64,000 nt of DNA from Mucilaginibacter rubeus (GCF_014643835.1 NZ_BMKD01000009.1:62001-126000); one strand, 5' to 3'. Counted from the stretch's first letter, positions 8,300 to 17,667 are shown. The notes: a model not told the origin generated them from the letters alone. Numbers and translations: made by a program.

Positions 8300-9907
8300 T
8301 TAATCAGCGTTTCCGTGCAGGTACGAGTTATTATTCCTGATCTCCACGTTACCTTCGCTATCCTGCATCAGGGAAAAACGTGAGATCTGGCTTTCGTCAG
8401 ATGCCGGGGTATCCTGCAGGGCTATCTCTTTACGTTTATAAGCCGGAACATTTTCCAATTCCTGAATATTACCTGTACGCAGTTTCATGCTCAGGTCTTT
8501 CAGTCTCATAATGCGCTCGCGCGATTTTTTTAACTGCTCTTCTATAGATTCGTTGGTTTTGTTATCATCAGCCCCAACAGGTTGCGGTGCAGGAGTTGGC
8601 TCTGGTTCAGGCTCGGGCATACGTGGCTGTTCCCTTACAGGCTGCTCATAGCTCACCGGCTCACTCATTTTAAAAGTGAAACCAGCAGTATCCGGCTCGT
8701 TATCAACCTCTGGCTCTTCATTCATTAGGCTATGCCTTACAACAGCAGGTTCTTCCTGGCGACTACCGGCAAACATATCAAACAACCCAGCTTGCTTTGC
8801 ATCTTCTTTAGGTGCTTTAGCATAAGGCTCGGCAGGAGCATCAACCTTAACTGGTTTAATAAATTCGTTAACCGGCCTTGCCTGCTGAGGCTCTTCGGGA
8901 ACCAGCATTGAAACTATTTTCTTGTTGCTGTTTTCCTTTTCGCGCTCATCTTTGGTTTGGAAACCGGTAGCAATAATGGTTACCGATAATTGCTCACCCA
9001 GGTTTTCGTCGATACAGTTACCCCAGATCAGGTCAGCAGCTAAGCCGGCTTCTTCCTGGATATAATCAGTAATTACGCTGATCTCATCCATGGTAACCTC
9101 TTTAAGGCCCGAGCTGATGTTCAGCAATATATACCTTGCACCTTCAATCTCATTATCTTTCAACAATGGTGATGCCAATGCACCTTCAACAGCTTTAAGG
9201 GCACGGTTTTCACCATCGGCGCTAAAGCTGCCCATGATAGATACACCGCTATCCTTCATTACCGTGCGCACATCTTTAAAGTCGACGTTGATATAGCCCG
9301 GCAAGGTGATGATCTCGGCAATACCTTTAGCTGCTGTAGTCAATATATTATCAGCCTGGGCAAATGCAGAGCTCATTGTCAGGTTACCAAAGATCTGCCG
9401 AAGCCTGTCGTTCGAGATCACCAGAAACGAATCGACATACTTGCGCAGTTCTTCCAAACCAGCATCCGCCTGCATTTTACGGCGTTTACCTTCAAAAGAG
9501 AAAGGTGTGGTTATGATACCCACCGTTAATATATCCATTTCGCGCGCAGCCTTGGCAATGATAGGGCTTGCGCCTGTACCTGTACCACCGCCCATACCAG
9601 CTGTGATAAACAGCATTTTGGTATTAACGCCCAACATCTGTTTAATATCGTCGATATTTTCAATAGCCGAATTTTTGCCTACTTCGGGTATTGAGCCTGC
9701 ACCCATGCCCTCGGTTAAACTGGCACCCAATTGCACCTTGTTAGGTATAGGGCTCAGCTCCAATGCCTGGGCATCAGTGTTGCATATTATAAAATCAACA
9801 CCGGTAATTCCTTGCCTGTACATATGGTTTACCGCGTTACCACCACCACCGCCAACACCAATTACCTTGATGATTGACGATTTTTCTTTTAACATTTCAA
9901 AATGCAT
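8300..9907 (-). CDS. ftsZ: cell division GTPase FtsZ
   Basis: The tubulin-like GTPase that polymerises into the division ring. The nucleotide-binding IKVIGVGGGGGNAVNHM (about 13-29) and the tubulin signature GMGGGTGTG (104-112) are intact, as are the T7-loop features. At 535 residues it is much longer than the roughly 380-residue E. coli protein. The excess is a Pro/Glu/Gln-rich linker (about 335-480) and a tail ending NNNSYLHGNAD, as in other Bacteroidota. It is the last gene of the cluster and is separated from ftsA by 130 bases containing three DnaA-box matches; a terminator follows. Confidence 0.98.
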   Translation of the reverse strand: MHFEMLKEKSSIIKVIGVGGGGGNAVNHMYRQGITGVDFIICNTDAQALELSPIPNKVQLGASLTEGMGAGSIPEVGKNSAIENIDDIKQMLGVNTKMLFITAGMGGGTGTGASPIIAKAAREMDILTVGIITTPFSFEGKRRKMQADAGLEELRKYVDSFLVISNDRLRQIFGNLTMSSAFAQADNILTTAAKGIAEIITLPGYINVDFKDVRTVMKDSGVSIMGSFSADGENRALKAVEGALASPLLKDNEIEGARYILLNISSGLKEVTMDEISVITDYIQEEAGLAADLIWGNCIDENLGEQLSVTIIATGFQTKDEREKENSNKKIVSMLVPEEPQQARPVNEFIKPVKVDAPAEPYAKAPKEDAKQAGLFDMFAGSRQEEPAVVRHSLMNEEPEVDNEPDTAGFTFKMSEPVSYEQPVREQPRMPEPEPEPTPAPQPVGADDNKTNESIEEQLKKSRERIMRLKDLSMKLRTGNIQELENVPAYKRKEIALQDTPASDESQISRFSLMQDSEGNVEIRNNNSYLHGNAD

Positions 9908-9986
9908 AATCTTCGTTTTCAGCTATATGTAATTCAACCCAACATTAGATTTTACCATCGTAATAATAACACTTTTTCAACAAGAT

Positions 9987-10034
9987 TTATCCACATTTGT
10001 GAGCAATGTGAATAAGTTTAACCCTTGTGAATAA
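9987..10034. promoter_or_regulatory. cluster of three DnaA-box matches between ftsA and ftsZ
   Basis: The 130-base ftsA-ftsZ gap contains TTATCCACA at 9987-9995 and TTATTCACA twice on the minus strand (complements of 10007-10015 and 10026-10034). All three fit TTATNCACA. They lie 80-127 bases upstream of the ftsZ ATG and immediately after the ftsA stop. By base-composition chance only about two such sites would be expected in the whole window, so three in 48 bases is striking. Confidence 0.65.
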
Positions 10035-10037
10035 ATA

Positions 10038-11381
10038 TTATTTCAGAAAGTCCTCATCCTTAATGTCATCCTTAATAAATGTGATGCTTTTTTTCAGCAG
10101 CCTGTCTAACAAGCCCCCTTCTTTACTTTTCGCATCGTACTTTGGCTTAGCCGTTTTCACTTCGGCAGGGATCGCTTCATTCATGTATTCCATTTTCTGG
10201 ATCCCTTTAATGAGCAAACCAATACCGGTAGCAAAAGTTGGGCTCTGCAATTCTTCGTATGTACCTTTCGGCAGCACTTCGTTTTTAGCCAGGTGCTCGG
10301 TTGGGTAACCTACGCGGCAATCCAAACCGGTAACAAACTCAACCAGTTGACGCAAGTGTTTCAACTGCGCACCACCACCTGTTATCACGATACCAGCAAT
10401 CAGCTTTTTCTCGTAGCCTGATGATTTGATCTCGTAGTAAACATGCTCCACGATCTCTTCCATACGGGCTTGAATTACATAAGCCAGGTTTTTCACCGAA
10501 ATTTCTTTTGGCTCACGGCCACGCAAACCTGGCACACATACAATCTCATTTTCCTTGTTCTCATCGGCCAGGGCAGATCCAAACCTTACTTTCAGTTGCT
10601 CGGCAATGTTGCGCATTACTGAACAGCCTTCGCGGATATCCTCAGTTACACTATTGCCGCCAAAAGGGATAACAGCTGTATGGCGAATGATACCTTCATG
10701 GAAAATAGCTACGTCGGTAGTACCGCCACCGATATCAACCAAAACCACGCCGGCTTCTTTTTCCTCTTCGCTCAAAACAGATTCTGAAGATGCCAGCGGC
10801 TCAAGGATCAGTTCCTGGCTCTCCAGGCTGGCCTTGTTAACACATTTTACAATGTTTTTAATGGCCGTAACCTGACCAGATATAATATGGAAGTTAGCCT
10901 CAAGCCTAACGCCAGCCATACCTATCGGATCTTTGATCCCAGGTTCATTATCCACAGTAAACTCCTGTGGCAACACATGGATGATCTCCTCGCCCGGAGG
11001 CATCACCAGGTTATACATATCCTCTATCAGCTTATCAATATCCTTACGACCGATCTCTGATTGCAGATCGCGACGGGTTATTAAACCGCGGTGTTGCAAG
11101 CTTTTGATGTGCTGACCTGCAATGCCTACGTTCACTACCCTGATTTCTACATTTGATTGCGAGCCCGCCACCTCCACCGCCTGATGAATGCCTTGTACTG
11201 TTTTATCTATATTTGACACCACGCCGCGCGTCACCCCCGCAGATTCGGCCTTGCCAATCCCTAAAACCTCAATCTTCCCGTTCTTGCTCCTGCGCCCAAC
11301 AATGGCACATATCTTGGTAGTCCCGATATCCAATCCTACTACAATTGGCGAACTTTTTTCCTGAGTTGAGCTTTTGTCCAT
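10038..11381 (-). CDS. ftsA: cell division protein FtsA
   Basis: An actin-like ATPase that tethers FtsZ to the membrane and helps recruit late division proteins. The phosphate-1 motif VGLDIGTTKICAIVG is at 15-29, the SHS2-type FtsA-specific 1C domain follows, and phosphate-2 VVLVDIGGGTTDVAIF lies in the middle. The 447 residues are slightly longer than usual. A C-terminal LLDRLLKKSITFIKDDI stretch can form the amphipathic membrane-targeting helix, although about ten residues follow it. The start is one base from the ftsQ stop, so the two are likely translationally coupled. Confidence 0.97.
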   Translation of the reverse strand: MDKSSTQEKSSPIVVGLDIGTTKICAIVGRRSKNGKIEVLGIGKAESAGVTRGVVSNIDKTVQGIHQAVEVAGSQSNVEIRVVNVGIAGQHIKSLQHRGLITRRDLQSEIGRKDIDKLIEDMYNLVMPPGEEIIHVLPQEFTVDNEPGIKDPIGMAGVRLEANFHIISGQVTAIKNIVKCVNKASLESQELILEPLASSESVLSEEEKEAGVVLVDIGGGTTDVAIFHEGIIRHTAVIPFGGNSVTEDIREGCSVMRNIAEQLKVRFGSALADENKENEIVCVPGLRGREPKEISVKNLAYVIQARMEEIVEHVYYEIKSSGYEKKLIAGIVITGGGAQLKHLRQLVEFVTGLDCRVGYPTEHLAKNEVLPKGTYEELQSPTFATGIGLLIKGIQKMEYMNEAIPAEVKTAKPKYDAKSKEGGLLDRLLKKSITFIKDDIKDEDFLK

Positions 11382-11382
11382 A

Positions 11383-12246
11383 TTACAATTTAATTTGAGA
11401 TGTATCCCTTTTCGTCCTAAGCGAATCCTGTTTGGCAGTTTTAGCTGCCTTAATTGAATCTGCTTTTATATTTTCATTTTTTATACCAATAACCTGGTTG
11501 GTATATTTTACATTGATCACTTTATAAGTATCCCAGCCTACCTTTGGCAGCACCTGCTTGTAAAAAGCCTGCAGGTTGTTCAACTTTACGTTAAGCGAAT
11601 CCGCATTACCGATCAGGATCCTTTGGTTGCCCACTCTCGGAATCAGCTCTATCTCGCGCTCACTGTTCACATACATCTGCGCTATCTGTGCATCCCAAAG
11701 CGAATCCTTACGGATATAATCAGCCGTTTTAAACAAATCTTTAGCCAGGCGCGTATGTAACGAATCAACCCGGTTGGTAAACAGCTCTTCGATAAAACCA
11801 TTAGCTACCAATACCCTCGCGGTAAAGTTTGATGATAGCGGAATCTTTAAGCCGTTTTGATCTACATAAAAATCCATATCATAATGGTTCATGATGCGCA
11901 ATATCGGCTGGCGCTGGCTTACTTCAACCCTCAGTACACCGTCCATTTCGGTATAAACTTTAGCAAACTCAATAAACGGGTTCGCTTTCAATTTATCTTC
12001 CAGTTCCTGGATATTGATATTTTCGATAGGCCTGCCTACCAATGAGTGACTGGTAACTTCAATAATATGATCAACCTCCTGCTTGTCAATAAAATATTGC
12101 CCGCCGGGGATGCTTACGTTTACCGCGGTACACTTTACACCCGCTTTTTTTGTTTCAATAAAACTCATAAGCACCACAAGGCCACCCAGGCTTATTACCC
12201 AGGCACAACCTATTAACAGACGCTTCCAAATGAGTTTTTTATTCAT
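11383..12246 (-). CDS. ftsQ: cell division protein FtsQ/DivIB
   Basis: A 287-residue bitopic membrane protein of the divisome. It has a short cytoplasmic N-terminus, one membrane helix (about 10-27, LLIGCAWVISLGGLVVLMSF), then a POTRA-like region (about 38-110) and a periplasmic beta domain. The charged C-terminal tail (KADSIKAAKTAKQDSLRTKR) is low complexity. Sequence conservation is weak in this family, so the call rests on topology and the position between murC and ftsA. Its ATG overlaps the murC stop by 8 bases. Confidence 0.9.
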   Translation of the reverse strand: MNKKLIWKRLLIGCAWVISLGGLVVLMSFIETKKAGVKCTAVNVSIPGGQYFIDKQEVDHIIEVTSHSLVGRPIENINIQELEDKLKANPFIEFAKVYTEMDGVLRVEVSQRQPILRIMNHYDMDFYVDQNGLKIPLSSNFTARVLVANGFIEELFTNRVDSLHTRLAKDLFKTADYIRKDSLWDAQIAQMYVNSEREIELIPRVGNQRILIGNADSLNVKLNNLQAFYKQVLPKVGWDTYKVINVKYTNQVIGIKNENIKADSIKAAKTAKQDSLRTKRDTSQIKL

Positions 12247-13597
12247 TGCTTAATACTTGTTTTAAAGGTTGTACCAGCGTGTCAATATCACCGGCACCTA
12301 CCGTTAACAATAGTTCGGGCTTTTCGGCAGCTACAGCGGCTACCGCGGCCTCTTTACTCAGTATCTTTTTATTTTGCAATTGCATGCGGTTAAGCAGCAT
12401 TTGCGAGTTAACCCCTTCTATCGGCAATTCGCGCGCCGGATAAATTTCCAGCAATATCAGCTCGTCTACCATATCCAGCACCTCGGCAAAACCATCGGCA
12501 AAGTCGCGGGTGCGGGTAAATAAATGAGGCTGAAATATGGCCGTTAACTTCTTAGCCGGGTATAATCTTTTTATTGATGATATACAAGCCCTCAGTTCCT
12601 CGGGGTGATGTGCGTAATCATCAATGTAGATATGCTCCGGTGTTTTAACAATGTATTCAAACCTGCGTTTAACTCCTCTGAAGGATGCCAGCGCTTCTTT
12701 AATATTTTCCGGTGATATAGCCAGTTTCAGTACCGCTTCAATGGCTGCTACGGCGTTCTCCACATTGTGGGTGCCGGCTATGCCCATTTTTATATCCGTG
12801 ATATTTACCGCATTACTGTTATAATCGAAATAGAAATCGCCGTCAATGATCCTCACGTTTGAAGCATGTGCATCAGCAGTTTCATCTTCGAAAGCATAGG
12901 TGTAACCACCATCCAAAGGCAAACCATTTTTGTGCACCAGCGTACCACCCGGTTTTATCTGCGAAGCGAACAGCTTAAACGATTCGGTTAGATGCGCGTG
13001 ATCACCATAGATATCCAAATGATCGGCATCCATTGAGGTGATGATAGCCACATCCGGATATAGGGTAAGGAACGAGCGATCATATTCATCGGCCTCAACC
13101 ACCATTACGTTGTTTTTGCCATACAGCACATTGGTTTGGTAATTTGATGAAATACCACCCAAAAAAGCAGAGCAATCATTACCCGATGCCTTAAGCAAAT
13201 GCGCTACCATGGTTGAGGTGGTAGTTTTGCCATGTGTACCCGCCACAGCAATAGTAAATGAGCTCTTGCTGATCAAGCCTAAAACCTGCGAGCGTTTATA
13301 GAGCTCAAAGCCGTGGTTTTTAAAATAGTTAACAATGTGCGAATCCTTCGGTACCGCCGGTGTATAAATAATCAGCGTATCGTTGCATGGTTTTTGGAAA
13401 CTCATAGGGATATAATCCGCATGATCTTCAAAAACAACCTGGATCCCCTCGTTGTGCAACTGGTTTGTTAAATCAGTCGACGTTTTGTCATATCCGCAAA
13501 CAATGCAACCCAAATGATGGAAATAGCGTGCCAGGCCGCTCATACCGATGCCGCCTATGCCTATGAGATAAACTCTTTTTATATCGTGCAGTTCCAT
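12239..13597 (-). CDS. murC: UDP-N-acetylmuramate--L-alanine ligase
   Basis: A cytoplasmic ATP-dependent ligase adding L-alanine to UDP-MurNAc, the first amino acid of the peptidoglycan stem. It has the N-terminal Rossmann motif GIGGIGMSGLA (13-23), the Mur-ligase P-loop GTHGKTTT (120-127), the EADEYDRSFL segment near 169 and the C-terminal ligase domain with DDYAHHPEE. At 452 residues the length is normal. A 53-base linker with a CCTCCTC/GAGGAGG hairpin (13616-13644) separates it from murG. Confidence 0.97.
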   Translation of the reverse strand: MELHDIKRVYLIGIGGIGMSGLARYFHHLGCIVCGYDKTSTDLTNQLHNEGIQVVFEDHADYIPMSFQKPCNDTLIIYTPAVPKDSHIVNYFKNHGFELYKRSQVLGLISKSSFTIAVAGTHGKTTTSTMVAHLLKASGNDCSAFLGGISSNYQTNVLYGKNNVMVVEADEYDRSFLTLYPDVAIITSMDADHLDIYGDHAHLTESFKLFASQIKPGGTLVHKNGLPLDGGYTYAFEDETADAHASNVRIIDGDFYFDYNSNAVNITDIKMGIAGTHNVENAVAAIEAVLKLAISPENIKEALASFRGVKRRFEYIVKTPEHIYIDDYAHHPEELRACISSIKRLYPAKKLTAIFQPHLFTRTRDFADGFAEVLDMVDELILLEIYPARELPIEGVNSQMLLNRMQLQNKKILSKEAAVAAVAAEKPELLLTVGAGDIDTLVQPLKQVLSNE

Positions 13598-13615
13598 TTC
13601 AATTTGTTTTAAAAA

Positions 13616-13644
13616 GGCCCTCCTCCCTTTGGAAGAGGAGGACC
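13616..13644. repeat. hairpin in the murC-murG linker
   Basis: A CT-rich arm (GGCCCTCCTC) pairs imperfectly with GAGGAGGACC across about nine bases. There is no T-run in the direction of transcription and the operon continues, so it is more likely a repeat or an mRNA-stability element than a terminator. Confidence 0.5.
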
Positions 13645-13650
13645 ATCATT

Positions 13651-14820
13651 TTAATTGTTACTTATTATTTGGATAAGTTCCTTTGCTATTACTTCATCGG
13701 CATTTGGCATGGCCATTTTACCAATGTTTGTGCTCAATTTTTTTTGCAGGTCGCGGTCTTCCAGTAATTCAAGCGCCCGGTCAACCAGTTTTGCCTCAGC
13801 ATCTCTGTCGGCAACAAAAACGGCTGCGTTTTCATGCACCAGCGCTAACGCGTTTTTTGTTTGATGATCTTCGGCCACATTTGGCGAAGGCACCAGGATC
13901 ACCGGCTTTTTAATGGCACACAGCTCGGCAATAGTGCCTGCACCCGCCCTTGATATGATAATATCGGCGGCGGCGTAAGCCAAATCCATCCGGGTTAAAA
14001 ACTCCCTGATCTGCAGATCGGGGTGATAATTTTCGCCCAACTTTTCGATAATGCTTTTATAATAAAACTTACCGGTTTGCCATATCACCTGTACATCGGC
14101 AGCCAGCAGTTTATCTATACCGTTCATGATACTATTGTTCAGCGTACGCGCGCCAAGACTACCGCCGGTTATCAGTATCGTTTTTTTAAAGTGCGACAAA
14201 TGGTACAACTCCAAAGCCTGCATATGCTTACCGGCAATGTTCACCGCATCCTTACGGATAGGGTTACCAGTTTTGATGATCTTATCGGCAGGGAAAAACT
14301 TCTCCATACCATCAAAGGCCACGCATATTTTTTGGGCATGTTTACCTAACCATTTATTGGTAATACCTGCATACGAGTTTTGCTCTTGTATGAGGTATGG
14401 GATCCCTTTCAGTGATGCAGCATATAATAACGGACCCGATGCATATCCACCTACACCTACTGCAGCATCGGGCTTAAAATCTTTAATGATTTTGATAGCC
14501 TTGCGTACACTATTGGCAAGTTTGATAGGGAACATCAGGTTTTTTACGATAGAACCGCGCTGAATCCCCTGAATATCCAAACCGATGATCTTGTAACCCG
14601 CCGCCGGCACCTTATCCATTTCCATGCGGCCGTTAGCGCCCACAAACAGGATTTCGGTATTGGGATCAATATGTTTTAAAGCATTGGCAATAGAGATAGC
14701 CGGGAAGATATGTCCTCCTGTTCCGCCACCGCTTATGATGATACGCGGCGACGCCCCCCCCGCCCCCTGAAGGGGGTGCTTTTGATTGGCTGCTTTCATA
14801 TCATTGCTTTTATCTGCCAC
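13651..14820 (-). CDS. murG: undecaprenyl-PP-MurNAc-pentapeptide GlcNAc transferase
   Basis: A peripheral inner-membrane GT-B glycosyltransferase (family GT28) that adds GlcNAc to lipid I, giving lipid II. The glycine-rich N-terminal motif SGGGTGGHIFPAI and the C-terminal-domain motifs TGGSLGARTLN and SRAGAGTIAEL are all present. At 389 residues it is slightly long because about 24 residues precede RIIISGGGTGG. Part of that extension (HPLQGAGGAS) is encoded by the GC-rich palindrome at 14751-14778. No start codon exists between the palindrome and the conserved core, so the extension is probably translated. Confidence 0.96.
   Translation of the reverse strand: MADKSNDMKAANQKHPLQGAGGASPRIIISGGGTGGHIFPAISIANALKHIDPNTEILFVGANGRMEMDKVPAAGYKIIGLDIQGIQRGSIVKNLMFPIKLANSVRKAIKIIKDFKPDAAVGVGGYASGPLLYAASLKGIPYLIQEQNSYAGITNKWLGKHAQKICVAFDGMEKFFPADKIIKTGNPIRKDAVNIAGKHMQALELYHLSHFKKTILITGGSLGARTLNNSIMNGIDKLLAADVQVIWQTGKFYYKSIIEKLGENYHPDLQIREFLTRMDLAYAAADIIISRAGAGTIAELCAIKKPVILVPSPNVAEDHQTKNALALVHENAAVFVADRDAEAKLVDRALELLEDRDLQKKLSTNIGKMAMPNADEVIAKELIQIISNN
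14751..14778. repeat. GC-rich palindrome inside the murG 5' end
   Basis: CCCCCTGAAGGGGG (14763-14776) beside a run of eight C. A similar half-site, CCTCCTTTAGGGGGG, is at 14856-14870 just before the murG start and next to the ftsW stop. This suggests a REP-like insertion that has been absorbed into the murG reading frame. Confidence 0.55.
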
Positions 14821-14870
14821 TTCTTATTAATTTTTATATAACCTTGTCAATCGTTCCTCCTTTAGGGGGG

Positions 14871-16055
14871 TTACGCCGTCCTGATCTCTCCCACTATAAT
14901 CTTATTAGGCCCGGCATTGTCCTCTTTAATAGTCTTATCTTTTTTAGGTTCTTCAATATCTTTACTCACCGACAGTATAATACCAAAGGCGATGCTTGTA
15001 AACAATATCGAAGTACCACCCATACTTACCAACGGTAGCGGCACGCCGGTTACCGGCCCTAAGCCTACAGCTACAGCCATATTGGCAAAAGCCTGTATTG
15101 TTAAACTAAAACTTAAACCACAGGCCAGTAGTGCCCCAAACGCTTTCGGAGCCTTCGTTATGATCTTGATACATCTATACAGCAGGAATACATAGATCCC
15201 TACTACTATCACTCCGCCTACCAAACCATACTCCTCAACTATAATGGCGTAGATCTCATCAGAGTATGACTCGGGCAGGTAATTTCTTTCTGTGCTGTTC
15301 CCTGGGCCTTTGCCAAATAACCCGCCTGTTGCGATGGCAATTTTTGCGTGATCGCTTTGGAAAGATTTATCGGCCTTTGCCAGTTCGGGGTGCATAAATA
15401 CCTTCATACGGGATACGTAAGTATGCCTCCTCGGCCCCAAGAATATTACGCCCAGCAACAATATAAAACCTGCAGCACAGGTAATAGCTATTTGCCTGAT
15501 ACTGATCCGGCCGATGATCAACAGTAATATGCTAACCCCAAATAACATTAACGCTGTTGAAAGGTTAGCTAATGCAATCAGGATAAACACCACACAAACC
15601 GAACCCATGATAGGCAAAAAAGATTCTTTAACATTCTTAATGTTTTCCTGCTTGCGCGATAATGTACGGGCCAGATAAGTGATCAATGCCAGTTTGGCCA
15701 AATCCGAAGTCTGAAAGCTTAACCCTGTTCCCGGGATAGCTATCCAGCGGCTTGCATTATTAATATGACTACCAAAAACCAATGTATACAGCAACAGCGG
15801 AATGGTAACGATCATCATTACCTTAGAGATACCTGCATAATAGCGGTAATCAAGCTTGTGCGAAAAATACATCAGCGCAATCCCACCTACTATCATGAAC
15901 ACGTGTTTCATGAGGATGATCTCGACCCCCTTACCCTGCTTAAATGCCAGCGTACCAACCGAACTATATACCGCCAACAAGGATATAACAGAAAGCAGTA
16001 TGACTATAAGCCATATCCAGCGATCTCCTTTTGTGTTATTTAATATCCTATGCAT
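14871..16055 (-). CDS. ftsW: lipid II polymerase FtsW
   Basis: A SEDS-family polytopic membrane protein, the septal peptidoglycan glycosyltransferase that works with the class B PBP encoded upstream. Ten-odd membrane helices are evident, with the family motif region PLVSMGGTSILF near the C-terminus. I start it at MHRILNNTKGDRWIW (394 residues). The frame extends 21 codons further upstream, but that part is encoded by the CCATAGTCGATAG-type repeat and is unlike the family. A cytoplasmic tail of about 40 charged residues ends the protein. Confidence 0.95.
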   Translation of the reverse strand: MHRILNNTKGDRWIWLIVILLSVISLLAVYSSVGTLAFKQGKGVEIILMKHVFMIVGGIALMYFSHKLDYRYYAGISKVMMIVTIPLLLYTLVFGSHINNASRWIAIPGTGLSFQTSDLAKLALITYLARTLSRKQENIKNVKESFLPIMGSVCVVFILIALANLSTALMLFGVSILLLIIGRISIRQIAITCAAGFILLLGVIFLGPRRHTYVSRMKVFMHPELAKADKSFQSDHAKIAIATGGLFGKGPGNSTERNYLPESYSDEIYAIIVEEYGLVGGVIVVGIYVFLLYRCIKIITKAPKAFGALLACGLSFSLTIQAFANMAVAVGLGPVTGVPLPLVSMGGTSILFTSIAFGIILSVSKDIEEPKKDKTIKEDNAGPNKIIVGEIRTA

Positions 16056-16077
16056 TGCAACTTTATTTTCTTTATTT

Positions 16078-16150
16078 GTCCATAGCCCATAGTCGATAGA
16101 CCATGATTTAATTTTCATAATCTATGGACTATCGACCATCGACTATGGAC
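16078..16150. repeat. inverted repeat in the ftsW-murD linker
   Basis: Arms containing CCATAGTCGATAGACC and ACTATCGACCATCGACTATGG face each other around an AT-rich loop. It occupies most of the 103-base gap between murD and ftsW and creates a spurious upstream ATG for ftsW. Confidence 0.7.
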
Positions 16151-16158
16151 TGTTTTAC

Positions 16159-17535
16159 TTACAATTCCTTCACAGCGTCCTTAAACTGCCTGCCGCGGTC
16201 TTCGTAGTTTTTAAACAGATCGAAGCTGGCGCAAGCCGGTGATAATAGCACCGTATCGCCTTTAGTTGCCAGGTGATAAGCTACGGTTGCCGCTTCCTGG
16301 GCTGATGACGTGTTTACTATAATTTCAACCATATCATCAAAGGCTTCGTGGATGCGTTTGTTATCCTTGCCTAAACACACAATGGCCTTTACCTTTTGCT
16401 TAACCAGATCATTAAGCATACTATAATCATTTCCTTTGTCAACACCACCCAAAATCAGCACTACATCGCTGGTCATACTTTCCAAAGCGTACCATGTTGA
16501 ATTAACATTGGTAGCTTTTGAATCGTTGATGAAGCGGATACCGGATATATTGGCAACAAACTCCAGGCGGTGCTCAATGCTTTTAAAGTTGCCCATGCTC
16601 TCCCTCATCGTTTCGTTGCGTAGCTCCAACACTTTTGCCACAATACCCGATGCCATGGAGTTGTAAATATTGTGTTTGCCTTGCAGGGCCAGATCTTGAA
16701 TTGACATTGTAAAATGTTCTTGTGTTGTGTTAATGACAATATTGTCGTTGTTATCCAGGTATGCCCCCGGTTCAAATTTTTGCTGTATGGAAAACGGCAA
16801 CAGCTGTGCCCCGAACGTTCGCTCTTTCATTCCCTTTATTGTTTCCGGATCATCGGCACAATAAATGAAATAATCGGCTGCAGTCTGGTTCTGCGTTATC
16901 CTGAATTTGGATGCCGCATAATTTTCCAGTTTATAATCATACCTATCCAAATGATCAGGTGTGATGTTTAGTAGTACCGCTATATCAACTTTAAACCTGA
17001 ACATATCATCAAGCATAAAACTGCTTAGCTCCAGCACATACCAGTCAAACTTTTCGGTAGCAACCTGGTAGGCAAAGCTTTTGCCGATGTTGCCCGCCAA
17101 CCCAACATTCATCCCCGCATCTTTTAAAATGTGGTAGGTTAAGCTGGTGGTGGTCGTTTTACCGTTTGAACCTGTTATACCAATGATCTTTGCATCAGTG
17201 TACCTCCCGGCAAACTCAATCTCCGATATCACAGGTGTCCCATTTTCATGCAGTTTTTTTATGATCGGGGCCTTATCCGGAATACCGGGGCTTTTGATCA
17301 CTTCTACCGCATTCAGGATCAGTTCTTCAGTATGCTGTTTCTCTTCAAAAGGAATATTCCAATCTTCGAGTTGCTTTTTGTAGTTATCGGCAATGCCGCC
17401 AAAATCCGACACAAAAACATCAAAGCCTTGCTGCCGCGCTAAGTAGGCTGCTCCAGCACCGCTCTCTCCCGCACCAAGGATTACTATCCTCACTTTAGGA
17501 ATTGACTGCGTTGATATGTTATTGTCCTGACTCAT
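16159..17535 (-). CDS. murD: UDP-MurNAc-L-alanine--D-glutamate ligase
   Basis: Adds D-glutamate to UDP-MurNAc-L-Ala in the cytoplasm. It shows the N-terminal Rossmann motif ILGAGESGAGAA (19-30), the P-loop GITGSNGKTTTT (119-130), NITPDHLDRY in the central domain and the C-terminal-domain block INDSKATNVNSTWYALES. The 458-residue length is normal for the enzyme. It follows mraY after a 132-base linker with short repeats. Confidence 0.97.
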   Translation of the reverse strand: MSQDNNISTQSIPKVRIVILGAGESGAGAAYLARQQGFDVFVSDFGGIADNYKKQLEDWNIPFEEKQHTEELILNAVEVIKSPGIPDKAPIIKKLHENGTPVISEIEFAGRYTDAKIIGITGSNGKTTTTSLTYHILKDAGMNVGLAGNIGKSFAYQVATEKFDWYVLELSSFMLDDMFRFKVDIAVLLNITPDHLDRYDYKLENYAASKFRITQNQTAADYFIYCADDPETIKGMKERTFGAQLLPFSIQQKFEPGAYLDNNDNIVINTTQEHFTMSIQDLALQGKHNIYNSMASGIVAKVLELRNETMRESMGNFKSIEHRLEFVANISGIRFINDSKATNVNSTWYALESMTSDVVLILGGVDKGNDYSMLNDLVKQKVKAIVCLGKDNKRIHEAFDDMVEIIVNTSSAQEAATVAYHLATKGDTVLLSPACASFDLFKNYEDRGRQFKDAVKEL

Positions 17536-17556
17536 TTCTTTTTTCTTTTGGGATTA

Positions 17557-17611
17557 CACCGATCTTTTGGTGATTCCACCGATTTCTTTTTGGTGATTCA
17601 ATGATATCACC
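17557..17611. repeat. CACCGAT/GGTGATT repeats in the mraY-murD linker
   Basis: CACC...GGTG occurs twice in tandem (17557-17572 and 17577-17595), followed by another CACCGATT at 17608. The arms are short; the array is repeat-like rather than a terminator. Confidence 0.5.
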
Positions 17612-17667
17612 GATTCGCTTTTCTAATATTTTTCTTTCCCTAACCTCTAAGCTTCAATCACTAACCT

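Noticed and set aside
9306-9932. A 208-codon open frame on the plus strand inside ftsZ
   Set aside because: It lies entirely antisense to ftsZ, whose product has all expected motifs; the residue pattern is that of an antisense shadow.
9987-10034. Calling the DnaA boxes an origin of replication
   Set aside because: There is no dnaA, dnaN or gidA neighbour and no AT-rich unwinding element with 13-mer repeats; a regulatory or titration site is more likely.
16056-16118. Upstream start for ftsW
   Set aside because: The extra 21 codons are made from the inverted repeat in the linker and are not FtsW-like.
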